The notes: generated by a model not told the origin, from the sequence alone. Shown: positions 15,030 through 23,360, counted from the stretch's first letter. The stretch: 64,000 bases of DNA from CAZATK01 sp964488085 (GCA_964488085.1 CAZATK010000001.1:29148-93147); one strand, 5' to 3'. A program made the numbers and translations.

Positions 15030-15614
15030 ATGGCAAGCCCTATTCGGCTCTGGAAAAAGGAGACTCTCACTCGCGATACTATATTAAGACTGGCAATAAG
15101 TCCCTTTACTTTAGTTGCCGCTCACTCTTCTCCTTATTTTTTACACAGATTAGTCAAATTATTTTTTAAGGACAGGTCTGTAAAAATTATTAGACAGAGA
15201 ACTAAAAAATTGCGGGAGTTGGAAAGTAAAAAAATTGTGTATTTTCAAAAATTAGCCAATGACAGTTTAAGATTAGCCCTCACGCCAATCGGCAGAACTT
15301 TGGCCGAAAATTTCTTTCAACAAGCGGAATTGGAAAATATTAGGGTCAGTAATAAAAAATGGACTGGTCAGTGGTATTTGTTAATTTACGATTTAACGGG
15401 ATGTGAAAAAAACACTAAAAATATTTTTAGAAAAACAATAAAAAAATTAGGGTTGTATCAAATGAAGAGGACAGTTTGGGTTTCACCGTTTGATTGCGAA
15501 AGAGAAATTAAAAAGCTTTGCAATGCTCTGGATATAAATCAAGAAAAAATAATTTATACTACCACTAAAAAACTATCTGACGAGAAAAAAATAAAAGCCC
15601 ACTTCGGAGTTTAA
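15030..15614 (+). CDS. PaaX/Cas2-like protein within a hairpin-bounded element
   Basis: The 194-aa product has the winged-helix-plus-Cas2-like layout. Residues about 1-105 contain the helical DNA-binding part (RTKKLRELESKKIVYFQ, LALTPIGRTLAENFF). From about residue 110 the ferredoxin-like domain begins, with WYLLIYDLTGCEKNTKNIFR (Asp on the first strand), KTIKKLGLYQMKRTVWVSPF and a final KIIYTTTKKL strand. It is distantly similar to the product of 13528-14082 in this domain but otherwise different. It is the only gene between inverted arms at 14794-14972 and 15618-15770. It could be the protein that acts on the arms, or a passenger regulator. Confidence 0.75.
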   Translation: MASPIRLWKKETLTRDTILRLAISPFTLVAAHSSPYFLHRLVKLFFKDRSVKIIRQRTKKLRELESKKIVYFQKLANDSLRLALTPIGRTLAENFFQQAELENIRVSNKKWTGQWYLLIYDLTGCEKNTKNIFRKTIKKLGLYQMKRTVWVSPFDCEREIKKLCNALDINQEKIIYTTTKKLSDEKKIKAHFGV

Positions 15615-15617
15615 TTG

Positions 15618-15770
15618 TTATGACTTCAAAACTTAATACCATGGGCGTAAGCCCATGTATGAAGTTTTTTTGGCTTTGCCGAGCTGATCTCGGCAAAGCC
15701 AAACTAATTTGCCCGTGGGCAAATTAAAAGAAGGCAGAAGAACCACGGGCGTGAGCCCGTGGTTCTTCAT
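15618..15770. repeat. Right inverted-repeat arm of a hairpin-bounded element
   Basis: This 153-bp arm begins 4 bp after the stop of the PaaX/Cas2-like gene with TTATGACTTCAAAACTTAAT, which is inverted at the left arm with one change. Four hairpins follow in the same order as in the other arm: H1 at 15640-15657, H2 (15-bp stem) at 15669-15703, H3 (10-bp stem) at 15705-15726 and H4 GAAGAACCACGGGC/GCCCGTGGTTCTTC at 15737-15768. The spacers between them match the left arm, while stems H2 and H3 differ. The arm ends on the trxB stop codon. Confidence 0.85.
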
Positions 15771-16845
15771 CTTTGACGATGCAAATAGTCAAAAATATCA
15801 AGCACCGCTAAAATTGCGTCGCCGACAGAAATATTATTCTGTTTATATTTAACATCGCTTACATCCCCCGCCGCCCAGATACCAGCCACTGACGATTGTT
15901 GAGTTCTGGCGTCCACTACTATCTCTCCAAAATCATTAGTTTTCACCAAATCTTTAATAAAAGCGCTATTAGGAACATTACCCACCTCAATGAAGACGCC
16001 ACTCACCTCCAAGGCTTTTTCTTCTCCGGTAACAACATCTTTATACTTTAAGCCGGTAACAAATTTATCTCCGAAAATTTCTTGCACAACAGCATTATAA
16101 ATAACATTGATTTTAGGCANNNNNNNNNNNNNNNNNNNNNNNNNNNNNNNNNNNNNNNNNNNNNNNNNNNNNNNNNNNNNNNNNNNNNNNNNNNNNNNNN
16201 NNNNNNNNNNNNNNNNNNNTTATCTCCGAAAATTTCTTGCACAACAGCATTATAAATAACATTGATTTTAGGCATCGCTAAAATTTTTTCTTGAGTAATT
16301 GGATCGCCTTTTAATTTATCGCCACGATTCAAAAGATATAATTTATCCACATAAGAATTTAAATCTCTCGCCGATTCTAATCCCGAGTTGCCACCTCCTA
16401 TCACAGCCACCGTCTTACCTCCAAATAAGGGCGCGTCACAAATTGCGCACCATGCCACGCCCTTACCATCTAATTTGTCTTCTCCCGGAACACCCAAACG
16501 ACGACGAGAACCGCCGGAACAAACTAAAATTGTTTTAGTTTCTGCCGTCTTATCGTTTTTTGTACTAACAACAAAACCATCGCCAGTCTTTTCAATTTTA
16601 TTTACCAAGTCATTATCCCAAATATCCAAATCAGACTGATAATTGCGCAAGTGCTCTTCCAACATTTTAGCTAACTCCAAGCCAGTCACAGATTTCACGC
16701 CAATCCAGTTTTGAACATCATTTGAAATAATTGACTGACCGCCAAAAGAATCGGCTATTAAAACAGTCTTCATTTTTTTTCTGGCGGCATAGACACCAGC
16801 CCCAACACCGGCCGGACCACCGCCAATAATTACCAAATCATACAT
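15767..16845 (-). CDS. trxB: Thioredoxin reductase (interrupted only by an assembly gap)
   Basis: This FAD/NADPH enzyme reduces thioredoxin or glutaredoxin-like partners. Motifs in order are the FAD site GGGPAGVGAGVYAARK at the N-terminus, redox CAICDAPLFGG near residue 135, the NADPH motif GGGNSGLESARDL near 155 and AAGDVSD near 280. A run of 100 N at 16120-16219 splits it, but 55 bp are repeated on both sides. Removing the N run and one copy gives one continuous frame of 307 aa, the normal size. The ATG lies 5 bp after the glutaredoxin-like gene, so the two probably form one redox pair. Confidence 0.93.
16120..16219. other. Artefactual assembly gap (100 N) between duplicated 55-bp ends
   Basis: The 55 bases at 16065-16119 are identical to 16220-16274. 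The N run therefore joins two contigs that truly overlap. The real genome should contain a single copy and no gap here. Confidence 0.93.
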
Positions 16846-16849
16846 AGAA

Positions 16850-17083
16850 TTAAATACCTAATGCCTTAGAAAGAGCGGGGCGATCAAAACCAACAAAAAT
16901 TTCACCATCAATATCAATTACAGGCACGCCAAGCTGATGAGATTTATCGAGCATATCTTGACGAGCTTTTAAATCTTCCGCCACATTATGCTCTTCATAT
17001 TGAACTCCATTTTTATTAAAAAATTCTTTCGCCATCTTACAATAAACACAAGTTGGGGTTGTATAAATTTTTACTGTTTTCAT
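16850..17083 (-). CDS. Glutaredoxin-like protein (NrdH/YruB type)
   Basis: This small thiol-disulfide carrier is probably reduced by the adjacent thioredoxin reductase. From the ATG at 17083 it is 77 aa and starts MKTVKIYTTPTCVYCKMAKE, with the CVYC active site at residues 12-15. The cis-proline motif GVPVIDIDG lies near residue 53, followed by GFDRPAL. A longer frame starting at 17119 runs into the terminator hairpin and is rejected. A TATAAT box ends 6 bp before the ATG, so the message is probably leaderless. The gene is followed after 4 bp by trxB. Confidence 0.88.
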   Translation of the reverse strand: MKTVKIYTTPTCVYCKMAKEFFNKNGVQYEEHNVAEDLKARQDMLDKSHQLGVPVIDIDGEIFVGFDRPALSKALGI

Positions 17084-17089
17084 CCTTCC

Positions 17090-17119
17090 ATTATATATAA
17101 AAAGAATCCCCGCTATCAA
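17090..17119 (-). promoter_or_regulatory. Promoter of the glutaredoxin-trxB pair, overlapping a terminator
   Basis: On the minus strand TTGATA (17114-17119), an 18-bp spacer and TATAAT (17090-17095) precede the ATG at 17083. The minus-35 box lies in the loop region of the upstream terminator hairpin, so terminator and promoter are fused. The transcription start is predicted at or next to the ATG. Confidence 0.6.
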
Positions 17120-17134
17120 GCGGGGATTCTTTTT
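17099..17134. terminator. Bidirectional Rho-independent terminator
   Basis: A 16-bp perfect stem, AAAAAGAATCCCCGCT paired with AGCGGGGATTCTTTTT around ATCA, carries A and T tracts on both sides. It lies just downstream of the zinc-ribbon gene on the minus strand and just upstream of the glutaredoxin gene. Confidence 0.85.
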
Positions 17135-17137
17135 ACT

Positions 17138-17314
17138 TTACCTGAAAGAAGGTCTGCGAAAGTTTTTGGTTCTTTCACGATGACATTCTCTGCAAAGCAA
17201 TTGTGTCAAACGAGCTGGATCTGGCTGAAATGGCAACTCTTTTATATCGCCATTACACTTAGAACATTTCCAGTCACCTTGATACATTTGCCTCTGTTCT
17301 TTATTAAATTCCAT
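17138..17314 (-). CDS. Small zinc-ribbon protein
   Basis: This 58-aa protein is read MEFNKEQRQMYQGDWKCSKC and on through PFQPDPARLTQLLCRECHRE. Two CxxC pairs (C17/C20 and C41/C44), about 20 residues apart, predict one zinc ribbon. The segment GDWKCSKCNGDIKELPFQPD resembles small CxxC-CxxC proteins widely seen in candidate-phyla genomes, probably nucleic-acid or RNA-polymerase associated, but no function is established. It is followed by the terminator at 17099. Confidence 0.8.
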   Translation of the reverse strand: MEFNKEQRQMYQGDWKCSKCNGDIKELPFQPDPARLTQLLCRECHRERTKNFRRPSFR

Positions 17315-17344
17315 TGAATTATTTTTGATTTATACGCCCTTTCG

Positions 17345-17445
17345 TTAGTTTGCGAACTCTTTGATAGATATTAGAGCAAGGCCGAAGGGCGCTTGCCGCG
17401 CTTGATTGCGCCACCACATGGCGAAGCAATCTAACGAGGTTCTAT
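17345..17445. repeat. Hairpin-rich noncoding segment
   Basis: The 229-bp gap between the zinc-ribbon gene and the glycan locus holds no plausible gene. It contains an outer pair CGTTAG...CTAACG and an inner hairpin GATTGC-GCCA...TGGC-GCAATC, in which the last pairing is offset by a short bulge. It is similar in style to the hairpin arrays at 9311 and 62255. No tRNA or known riboswitch was recognised. Confidence 0.45.
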
Positions 17446-17507
17446 AACTAAACTCCCATTAGTATATTCTAAACAGATATAAAAGTCAACTAGAGAACAA
17501 CGCCTCT

Positions 17508-17535
17508 TTCAAAAATGGCCTATTTTAGCTATAAT
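17508..17535 (+). promoter_or_regulatory. Promoter of the first glycan-locus operon (leaderless)
   Basis: TTCAAA (17508-17513), a 16-bp spacer and a perfect TATAAT (17530-17535) lie 8 bp upstream of the ATG at 17544. Transcription should start within a few bases of the start codon. It would drive the five plus-strand genes 17544-24431. Confidence 0.65.
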
Positions 17536-17543
17536 AGGATGAA

Positions 17544-18860
17544 ATGACGCCCACCCTTAAATTAAGACAGCTTATCTTGATTATTGGCGATATTTTAACC
17601 CTTTATTTGGCGCTGGCAATAACCTTAATTATCCGCTACCAAGAGCCATTTTCCAATGAAGCCCTGAATACCCATTTAAAGCCCTTCAGTATTATTTTTG
17701 TCCTTTGGATTTTGATTTTTTATATAATTGGCCTTTATGAAATTGGGTCATTAAAAAATACTATTAATTTTATAAAAAAATTATCTACGGCCCTAATTAT
17801 AAGCGCTGTCACAACGATATTCTTTTTCTACTTTGTAACTTATTACGATATCGCACCAAAAACAAACCTGTTTATATTTTTGTCCTTGCTGTTTTTATTA
17901 GAATACGGTTGGCGCACAAACTATAATAACTTTTTAACAAAAGGATCTCCCACAACCAAAGTATTAATAATTGGATCAGGCCAAGCCATTCAACAATTAG
18001 CAATATCTATCCGCAACAATCCCCAATTGGGCTATGAGTTGTTCTTTTTGGAAAATCCGGAAGATATTTCACAAACAATAATTTCCAAAAGAATCGATCT
18101 AATAGTTGTCCCCAATCACATAAAAAAAGAGGCGAAAATAGCTCAAGTCATATACAAAAATCTTGTTACAGGTACTAATATAATTGACCTATCTTCTTTT
18201 TACGAATTAGTTTTTAATAAAGTGCCGATTACTGAATTAGAGGAATTTTGGTTTTTAGAAAATTTAGTCAATCGACAAAATATTTATGATTTTTTCAGAA
18301 TATCGTTGGAGGTATTATCGGCTCTGATTTTGGCAATAATATTATTTCCTTTAGCCGTAATAATATCCACGCTAATCAAATTAACGTCCAGAGGACCTGT
18401 TATTTTTAAACAAACCAGAGTCGGTGAATTAGGTAAAACTTTTACGCTCTATAAATTTCGTAGCATGAAAAAAAATGCGGAAGCTCAAGGAGCCCAATGG
18501 GCCAAAGCCAATGATCCCAGAGTTACATTCTTGGGAAAAATATTAAGATTCAGCCATTTCGACGAAATGCCTCAACTAATTAATATTATTAAAGGAGATT
18601 TGTCTTTTGTCGGACCAAGACCAGAAAGACCAGAATTTACGGAAGATTTAAAAAAAATAATTCCCTATTATGAATTAAGACATATAGTTAAACCGGGCAT
18701 TACGGGATGGGCGCAATTAAATTATCGTTATGGAGCGTCTGTAGAAGATGCTTATGAAAAACTTCAATATGATCTTTATTACATTAAGAATAGGTCATTT
18801 TGGCTAGATATAAGTATTGTAATTAAAACTATCAAACTTTTTTTCACTAATAATTCCTAG
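17544..18860 (+). CDS. Polyprenyl glycosylphosphotransferase (initiating sugar-1-phosphate transferase)
   Basis: This enzyme loads the first sugar-1-phosphate onto undecaprenyl phosphate to start a surface glycan. The 438-aa protein has about four N-terminal membrane helices and a central nucleotide-binding-like (CoA-binding) domain around KVLIIGSGQAIQQLAISIRN. After a fifth membrane segment near residue 255 comes the catalytic sugar transferase domain, with the landmarks GPVIFKQTRVGELGKTFTLYKFRSM, DEMPQLINIIKGDLSFVGPRP and KPGITGWAQLNYRYG. This is the WbaP/PssY-like family. It leads an operon with the flippase 8 bp behind it. Which sugar is used cannot be read from the sequence. Confidence 0.93.
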   Translation: MTPTLKLRQLILIIGDILTLYLALAITLIIRYQEPFSNEALNTHLKPFSIIFVLWILIFYIIGLYEIGSLKNTINFIKKLSTALIISAVTTIFFFYFVTYYDIAPKTNLFIFLSLLFLLEYGWRTNYNNFLTKGSPTTKVLIIGSGQAIQQLAISIRNNPQLGYELFFLENPEDISQTIISKRIDLIVVPNHIKKEAKIAQVIYKNLVTGTNIIDLSSFYELVFNKVPITELEEFWFLENLVNRQNIYDFFRISLEVLSALILAIILFPLAVIISTLIKLTSRGPVIFKQTRVGELGKTFTLYKFRSMKKNAEAQGAQWAKANDPRVTFLGKILRFSHFDEMPQLINIIKGDLSFVGPRPERPEFTEDLKKIIPYYELRHIVKPGITGWAQLNYRYGASVEDAYEKLQYDLYYIKNRSFWLDISIVIKTIKLFFTNNS

Positions 18861-18868
18861 CTTTATTT

Positions 18869-20293
18869 ATGCAGAATAAATTTATCAAAAATACTTTTTG
18901 GTTGACCGCCGGAGAAATCGGTGGTCGTTTATTAAGAATCGTTTTAGTTCTCTATGCGGCTAGAGTTTTAGGAGTGGTTAGTTGGGGGGTCTTTTCGTAT
19001 GCGCTAAGTTTAGCGGCATTATTTACAATAACCGCAGATATTGGATTAGGAGCGGTGATGACAAGAGAAATAGTAAGGGATCCCGAAAATAAAGCTCGAT
19101 ATTTATCTAATTCTCTTATTATTAAAACAGTACTTGTAATTTTAACTTCAATAGCAATAATTTTTATTACCCCCTTAATAACTAATTTAACTCTTTCAAA
19201 AACACTATTAATTTTTATGGCCTTATTAGTTGCAACAGATAGTATTCGCTTATTTACATCATCTTTAAATCGATCTTTAGAAAAAATGCACTGGGAGGCA
19301 ATTGCGAATATCATCACGCAATTTTCAATAATGATATTAGGAATATGGGTTCTTATAAAAAATCCTACTGCTGAAGGATTGGGAATCAGCTATCTGGCAG
19401 GAAGCATGATAGGAGCAATATTTTCTCTATGGACTGTAAGAGAATATATTAAAAGTTTTTTTGGACGCATTGATAAGGCCCTAATTAAAAAATTACTCCA
19501 ATCTTCATGGTCAATAGCTCTATTAGGATTACTGGGAAGCGTAATGCTTAACACAGATATAATAATGTTAGGTTGGTTAAAAGGCGCAGAAGATGTCGGA
19601 TATTACTCTTCAGCTCAAAAAATTATTTTCACTCTTTATGTTTTGCCGTCATTAATAGGCACCGCCGCCTTTCCCAGCTTGACTAGATTAGCCAATAAAA
19701 ACAAAGAAGGGTTTAGAGAGCTTTTAGAAAAATCACTTAAAATAGCTTTTCTTATTGCTATACCAATAACTATTGGAGGCCTAATAATCGGATATGAACT
19801 AATGGATATATTTTTTGGCAATGAATATTTAGCGGCTTCTACAACATTTAAAATATTACTTTTAAGTTTGGTGCTTGCTTATCCCACCACGATATTAGGC
19901 AATGCACTTCTTGCTTATGATCAAGAAAAACAATTCTTAAAATATGCTGGGGTAGCAGCAATAGGTAACGTGGTGCTTAATTCGATATTGATTCCTTTTT
20001 GGGGCATTGAGGGAGCCGCTATTGCAACCGTAGTAACACAAATTATCAGCAATAGTCTTATTTGGTGGAAATTGAAAGAATTTAATCAATTTACTATTAT
20101 AAATAAACTTTCGAAAATCTTTATATCCAGTGCAATAATGGGGGCGATAACTATGTTAATGTATTATTGGCAAATAAATTTCTTCCTTATTATTTCAGCG
20201 TCAATTGCCATCTATCTTGGAACATTATATTTAATGAAAGAGTCAATTATATTTGAATTAAAAGATTTTATATATGCTCGATCATCTAATTAA
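18869..20293 (+). CDS. Lipid-linked oligosaccharide flippase (Wzx-type)
   Basis: This MATE/MOP-superfamily transporter flips undecaprenyl-linked glycan repeats across the membrane. The 474-aa protein is almost entirely hydrophobic, with about 12-14 predicted helices. It begins NTFWLTAGEIGGRLLRIVLVLYAARVLG, the usual family opening, and has SLIGTAAFPSLTRLANKN mid-protein. Its 3-prime end overlaps the UDP-sugar dehydrogenase gene by 20 bp. A second flippase lies at 44005-45261, suggesting two different substrates. Confidence 0.9.
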   Translation: MQNKFIKNTFWLTAGEIGGRLLRIVLVLYAARVLGVVSWGVFSYALSLAALFTITADIGLGAVMTREIVRDPENKARYLSNSLIIKTVLVILTSIAIIFITPLITNLTLSKTLLIFMALLVATDSIRLFTSSLNRSLEKMHWEAIANIITQFSIMILGIWVLIKNPTAEGLGISYLAGSMIGAIFSLWTVREYIKSFFGRIDKALIKKLLQSSWSIALLGLLGSVMLNTDIIMLGWLKGAEDVGYYSSAQKIIFTLYVLPSLIGTAAFPSLTRLANKNKEGFRELLEKSLKIAFLIAIPITIGGLIIGYELMDIFFGNEYLAASTTFKILLLSLVLAYPTTILGNALLAYDQEKQFLKYAGVAAIGNVVLNSILIPFWGIEGAAIATVVTQIISNSLIWWKLKEFNQFTIINKLSKIFISSAIMGAITMLMYYWQINFFLIISASIAIYLGTLYLMKESIIFELKDFIYARSSN

Positions 20294-21530
20294 AGAAAAA
20301 AAAGCCAGGGTGGCTGTGGTCGGATTAGGCTATGTTGGACTTCCAACAGCAATTGCCATAGCTGAAGCTGGATTTAAGACTGTGGGAATTGATATTAATG
20401 AGCAAAGGGTAAAACAGCTTAATAATAATCGCAGTTTTATAGCCGAAATTTCGAACGAATCTATTAAAAAAATTAGTGGAAATTTTTATGCAAGCACTGA
20501 CTGGAATGAAATTAAAAAATGCAATGTGATTATTATTGCCGTGCCCACTCCCCTGACTAAAAATAAAGCTCCGGATACTTCTTTTATAGAAAATGCCGCC
20601 AAAAATATTGCCCCTAATTTAAAACCAGAAACATTAGTAATTTTAGAAAGCACTACCTACCCGGGAACAACAGAAGAATTAATAAAACCAATTCTGCCAA
20701 AATGTTACTTGGCTTTTGCCCCCGAAAGAATTGATCCCGGCAATAAACAATACAAATTAAAAAACGTGCCGAAAGTAGTTGGCGGCATAGATAAAAAATC
20801 AACGGAGTTGGCTTGTAATTTTTACAGTAATTTTGTTGAAAAAATTATACCAGTTTCATCACCCGCGACGGCTGAAATGGTGAAGCTATTAGAAAATGTT
20901 TTTCGTTTAGTTAATATTTCTATGATTAATGAATTGAAAATGCTCGCTGATAAAATGCACATTGATATGTATGAAGTGATTGAAGCCGCTAAAACCAAGC
21001 CTTATGGTTTTATGGCTTTTTATCCAGGACCAGGAGCAGGCGGCCATTGCATCCCCCTTGATCCTTTTTATTTATCTTGGAAAGCCCGGGAGTTGGGATT
21101 CTTTGCTAGATTCATTGAGTTGGCTGGAGAAGTTAACGAATTGATGCCTCATTATGTTGTGACAAAAATTATTTCCGCCCTTAATCGTAAAAGAAGGGCT
21201 GTTAATGGATCAAAGATATTGGTGTTAGGGGTTGCTTATAAAAAAGATATTGACGATTCCAGAGAGTCTCCGTCTCTGGAAGTTATTAAAGATTTGATGG
21301 GGAAAAAAGCTCAAGTAATTTATAATGATCCCCATATTCCACAAATAGAAATTGATGGGGGAAAGATTTACTCAACTCCGCTAACCACAGAAATTTTGAA
21401 AAGGGTGGATTGCGTTGCCATATTAACTGATCATTCTTCTTATGATTATCCAACTATAATCAAGAAGGCCAAGCTGATAGTTGATATTAGAAATGCAACT
21501 AAAATAAGCCGTGATAATATTATTAAGTAA
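20274..21530 (+). CDS. UDP-sugar 6-dehydrogenase (WecC/WbpA type)
   Basis: This enzyme oxidises C6 of a UDP-hexose, probably UDP-N-acetylhexosamine, to a uronic acid with NAD. The 418-aa product starts with a Rossmann motif VAVVGLGYVGLPTAIAIAEAG and has the conserved ESTTYPGTTEE and FAPERIDPGN blocks. The catalytic cysteine is in GPGAGGHCIPLDPFYLSWKA near residue 257, and the C-terminal UDP-binding domain has VLGVAYKKDIDDSRESPSLE. The start overlaps the flippase gene and its stop overlaps asnB by one base. Its product may be the substrate that the AsnB-like neighbour amidates. Confidence 0.92.
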   Translation: MLDHLIKEKKARVAVVGLGYVGLPTAIAIAEAGFKTVGIDINEQRVKQLNNNRSFIAEISNESIKKISGNFYASTDWNEIKKCNVIIIAVPTPLTKNKAPDTSFIENAAKNIAPNLKPETLVILESTTYPGTTEELIKPILPKCYLAFAPERIDPGNKQYKLKNVPKVVGGIDKKSTELACNFYSNFVEKIIPVSSPATAEMVKLLENVFRLVNISMINELKMLADKMHIDMYEVIEAAKTKPYGFMAFYPGPGAGGHCIPLDPFYLSWKARELGFFARFIELAGEVNELMPHYVVTKIISALNRKRRAVNGSKILVLGVAYKKDIDDSRESPSLEVIKDLMGKKAQVIYNDPHIPQIEIDGGKIYSTPLTTEILKRVDCVAILTDHSSYDYPTIIKKAKLIVDIRNATKISRDNIIK

Positions 21531-23356
21531 TGTGCGGAATAACGGGAAAATTACGTTTTGATAAAAAACCAGTTTCGGAAGGAGAGTTAAAAATAATGGC
21601 TGATGCCATTAGTCACCGTGGCCCAGATCAATTGGGCATTTTTTGTAAAGAAAATATTGGATTTGGATTTAGAAGGCTTTCTATTATTGATTTGTCACCA
21701 GCCGGCAACCAACCAATGTGCGATAACGAAGAGAAAGTTTGGATTGTCTTCAACGGAGAGATTTATAATTTTATTTCTTTAAGAGAAGAATTGGAAAAAG
21801 ATGGAGTTAGATTCAGGTCAAAAACCGATACTGAAGTTATTATCTATCTTTATAAAAAGTACGGAGTAGATTGTTTAAAAAAATTGAGAGGAATGTTTGC
21901 TTTTGCCATTTGGGATGAAAATAAGCAACAATTATTTTTAGCCAGAGATCGAGTTGGCAAGAAACCTCTGAAATATTATATAGATAAAGATGTTTTTATT
22001 TTTTCATCAGAATTAAAATCAATTCTTAAAAATCCTGAAGTAAAAAAAGAGCCGGAACAAGCTGATATCGCAAATTATTTAAGCTTTCAATACGTCCCCT
22101 CTCCCAGTACTGGTTTTAAGGGAATTAAAAAACTCCCACCAGCCCATTACTGCATAGTTAAAGAAAATGGCGAATTAGAAATTAAACGATATTGGAATTT
22201 AGATTATCGGGAAAAATGGCAATTATCCGAAGAAGAGTGGATTGATAAAATCATTAATAAACTAGAGGAATCGGTAAAATTACGAATGATGTCTGATGTG
22301 CCACTCGGAGCTTTCTTGTCAGGAGGGATAGATTCATCTGCAATCGTTGCTTTGATGAGCAAATATTCTAACAATCCAGTTAAAACATTTTCAATTGGAT
22401 TCAATGAAGCAACACACAATGAACTGCCATACGCGAAAACAACGGCAATAAAATTTAACACTGAACACAGGGAGTTTATGGTAACTCCAAATATATTAGA
22501 AATTATTCCAAAAATTGCTTACTACTACGAAGAACCTTACGCCGACTCATCCGCTATACCAAGTTGGTATTTAGCCGAAATAACAAAACAATATGTAACT
22601 GTAGCTTTAAACGGCGATGGTGGTGATGAAAATTTTGCCGGTTATTTAAGATATAATTTTTATCAAATAGTTAATAAACATCCAACGCTTGCAACTATTT
22701 TCGGCCCATTGGTTGCTCGACTTTTTCTAAAGCCAAAATGGCGTCAAGAAAAAGCAATAAAATTAATTAAGGAACTTAAAAAGGGCTCATCAGCCGCAGA
22801 AAAATATTTTCCTCTCATTGCTTATATGGACGACTATCCAAATCACGCCATTGAAATTCTCAAGAATAAATTTGATGAGGCCTTAAGCAATGATTCTTTA
22901 GACCAATTATTGTGGGTAGATATTAATTCGTACTTGCCAAACGATTTATTAGTGAAAATGGATATTGCCTCCATGGCGCACTCTTTAGAAACACGATCCC
23001 CTCTTTTAGATCATGAGTTTATGGAATTAACCGCTAAAATACCAAGCTCCCTTAAATTAAGGGGAAACACTAATAAATATATTTTCAAAAAGGCCTTAAA
23101 AAAGTTATTACCGGCAGAAATATTAAACAGGCCCAAAATGGGGTTTTCAATGCCAATAGAGAATTGGTTTAAGAAAGCATTATTACCATATTTAAAGGAA
23201 ACTATTTTGTCATCAAAAGCCGTTGATCGCAGTCCGTTGCCAAAAATTGAAATAGAAAGATTAATAGAAAATCACGTTTCAGGTAAAAATAATTATGCCA
23301 ATCAATTATGGACATTATTAATGTTGGAAGAATGGTATAAACAGTATTTTAATTAG
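21530..23356 (+). CDS. asnB: Asparagine synthase-type glutamine amidotransferase
   Basis: This 608-aa protein combines an N-terminal glutaminase (class II), with the catalytic Cys2 in MCGITGKLRF, and a C-terminal ATP-dependent synthetase with PP-loop LSGGIDSSAIVALMSKY near residue 263. The family makes asparagine, but homologues inside glycan loci transfer ammonia to carboxyl groups of uronic acids. Its start overlaps the UDP-sugar dehydrogenase stop (TAATG), which favours a glycan role as inference. Lone asparagine synthesis remains possible. Confidence 0.9.
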   Translation: MCGITGKLRFDKKPVSEGELKIMADAISHRGPDQLGIFCKENIGFGFRRLSIIDLSPAGNQPMCDNEEKVWIVFNGEIYNFISLREELEKDGVRFRSKTDTEVIIYLYKKYGVDCLKKLRGMFAFAIWDENKQQLFLARDRVGKKPLKYYIDKDVFIFSSELKSILKNPEVKKEPEQADIANYLSFQYVPSPSTGFKGIKKLPPAHYCIVKENGELEIKRYWNLDYREKWQLSEEEWIDKIINKLEESVKLRMMSDVPLGAFLSGGIDSSAIVALMSKYSNNPVKTFSIGFNEATHNELPYAKTTAIKFNTEHREFMVTPNILEIIPKIAYYYEEPYADSSAIPSWYLAEITKQYVTVALNGDGGDENFAGYLRYNFYQIVNKHPTLATIFGPLVARLFLKPKWRQEKAIKLIKELKKGSSAAEKYFPLIAYMDDYPNHAIEILKNKFDEALSNDSLDQLLWVDINSYLPNDLLVKMDIASMAHSLETRSPLLDHEFMELTAKIPSSLKLRGNTNKYIFKKALKKLLPAEILNRPKMGFSMPIENWFKKALLPYLKETILSSKAVDRSPLPKIEIERLIENHVSGKNNYANQLWTLLMLEEWYKQYFN

Positions 23357-23360
23357 AGTA

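Noticed and set aside
13528..15614. CRISPR-Cas adaptation module, because both proteins have Cas2-like domains
   Set aside because: No direct-repeat array, cas1 or effector gene is present, and the N-terminal winged helix fits PaaX-type proteins rather than CRISPR Cas2.
15767..16845. Two separate or duplicated thioredoxin reductase genes
   Set aside because: The exact 55-bp duplication on both sides of the N run shows one gene split by an assembly artefact.
17315..17543. tRNA or riboswitch in the noncoding gap
   Set aside because: No cloverleaf with T-loop GTTCRA pattern and CCA-side pairing could be drawn, and no known aptamer core was recognised; only simple hairpins are seen.
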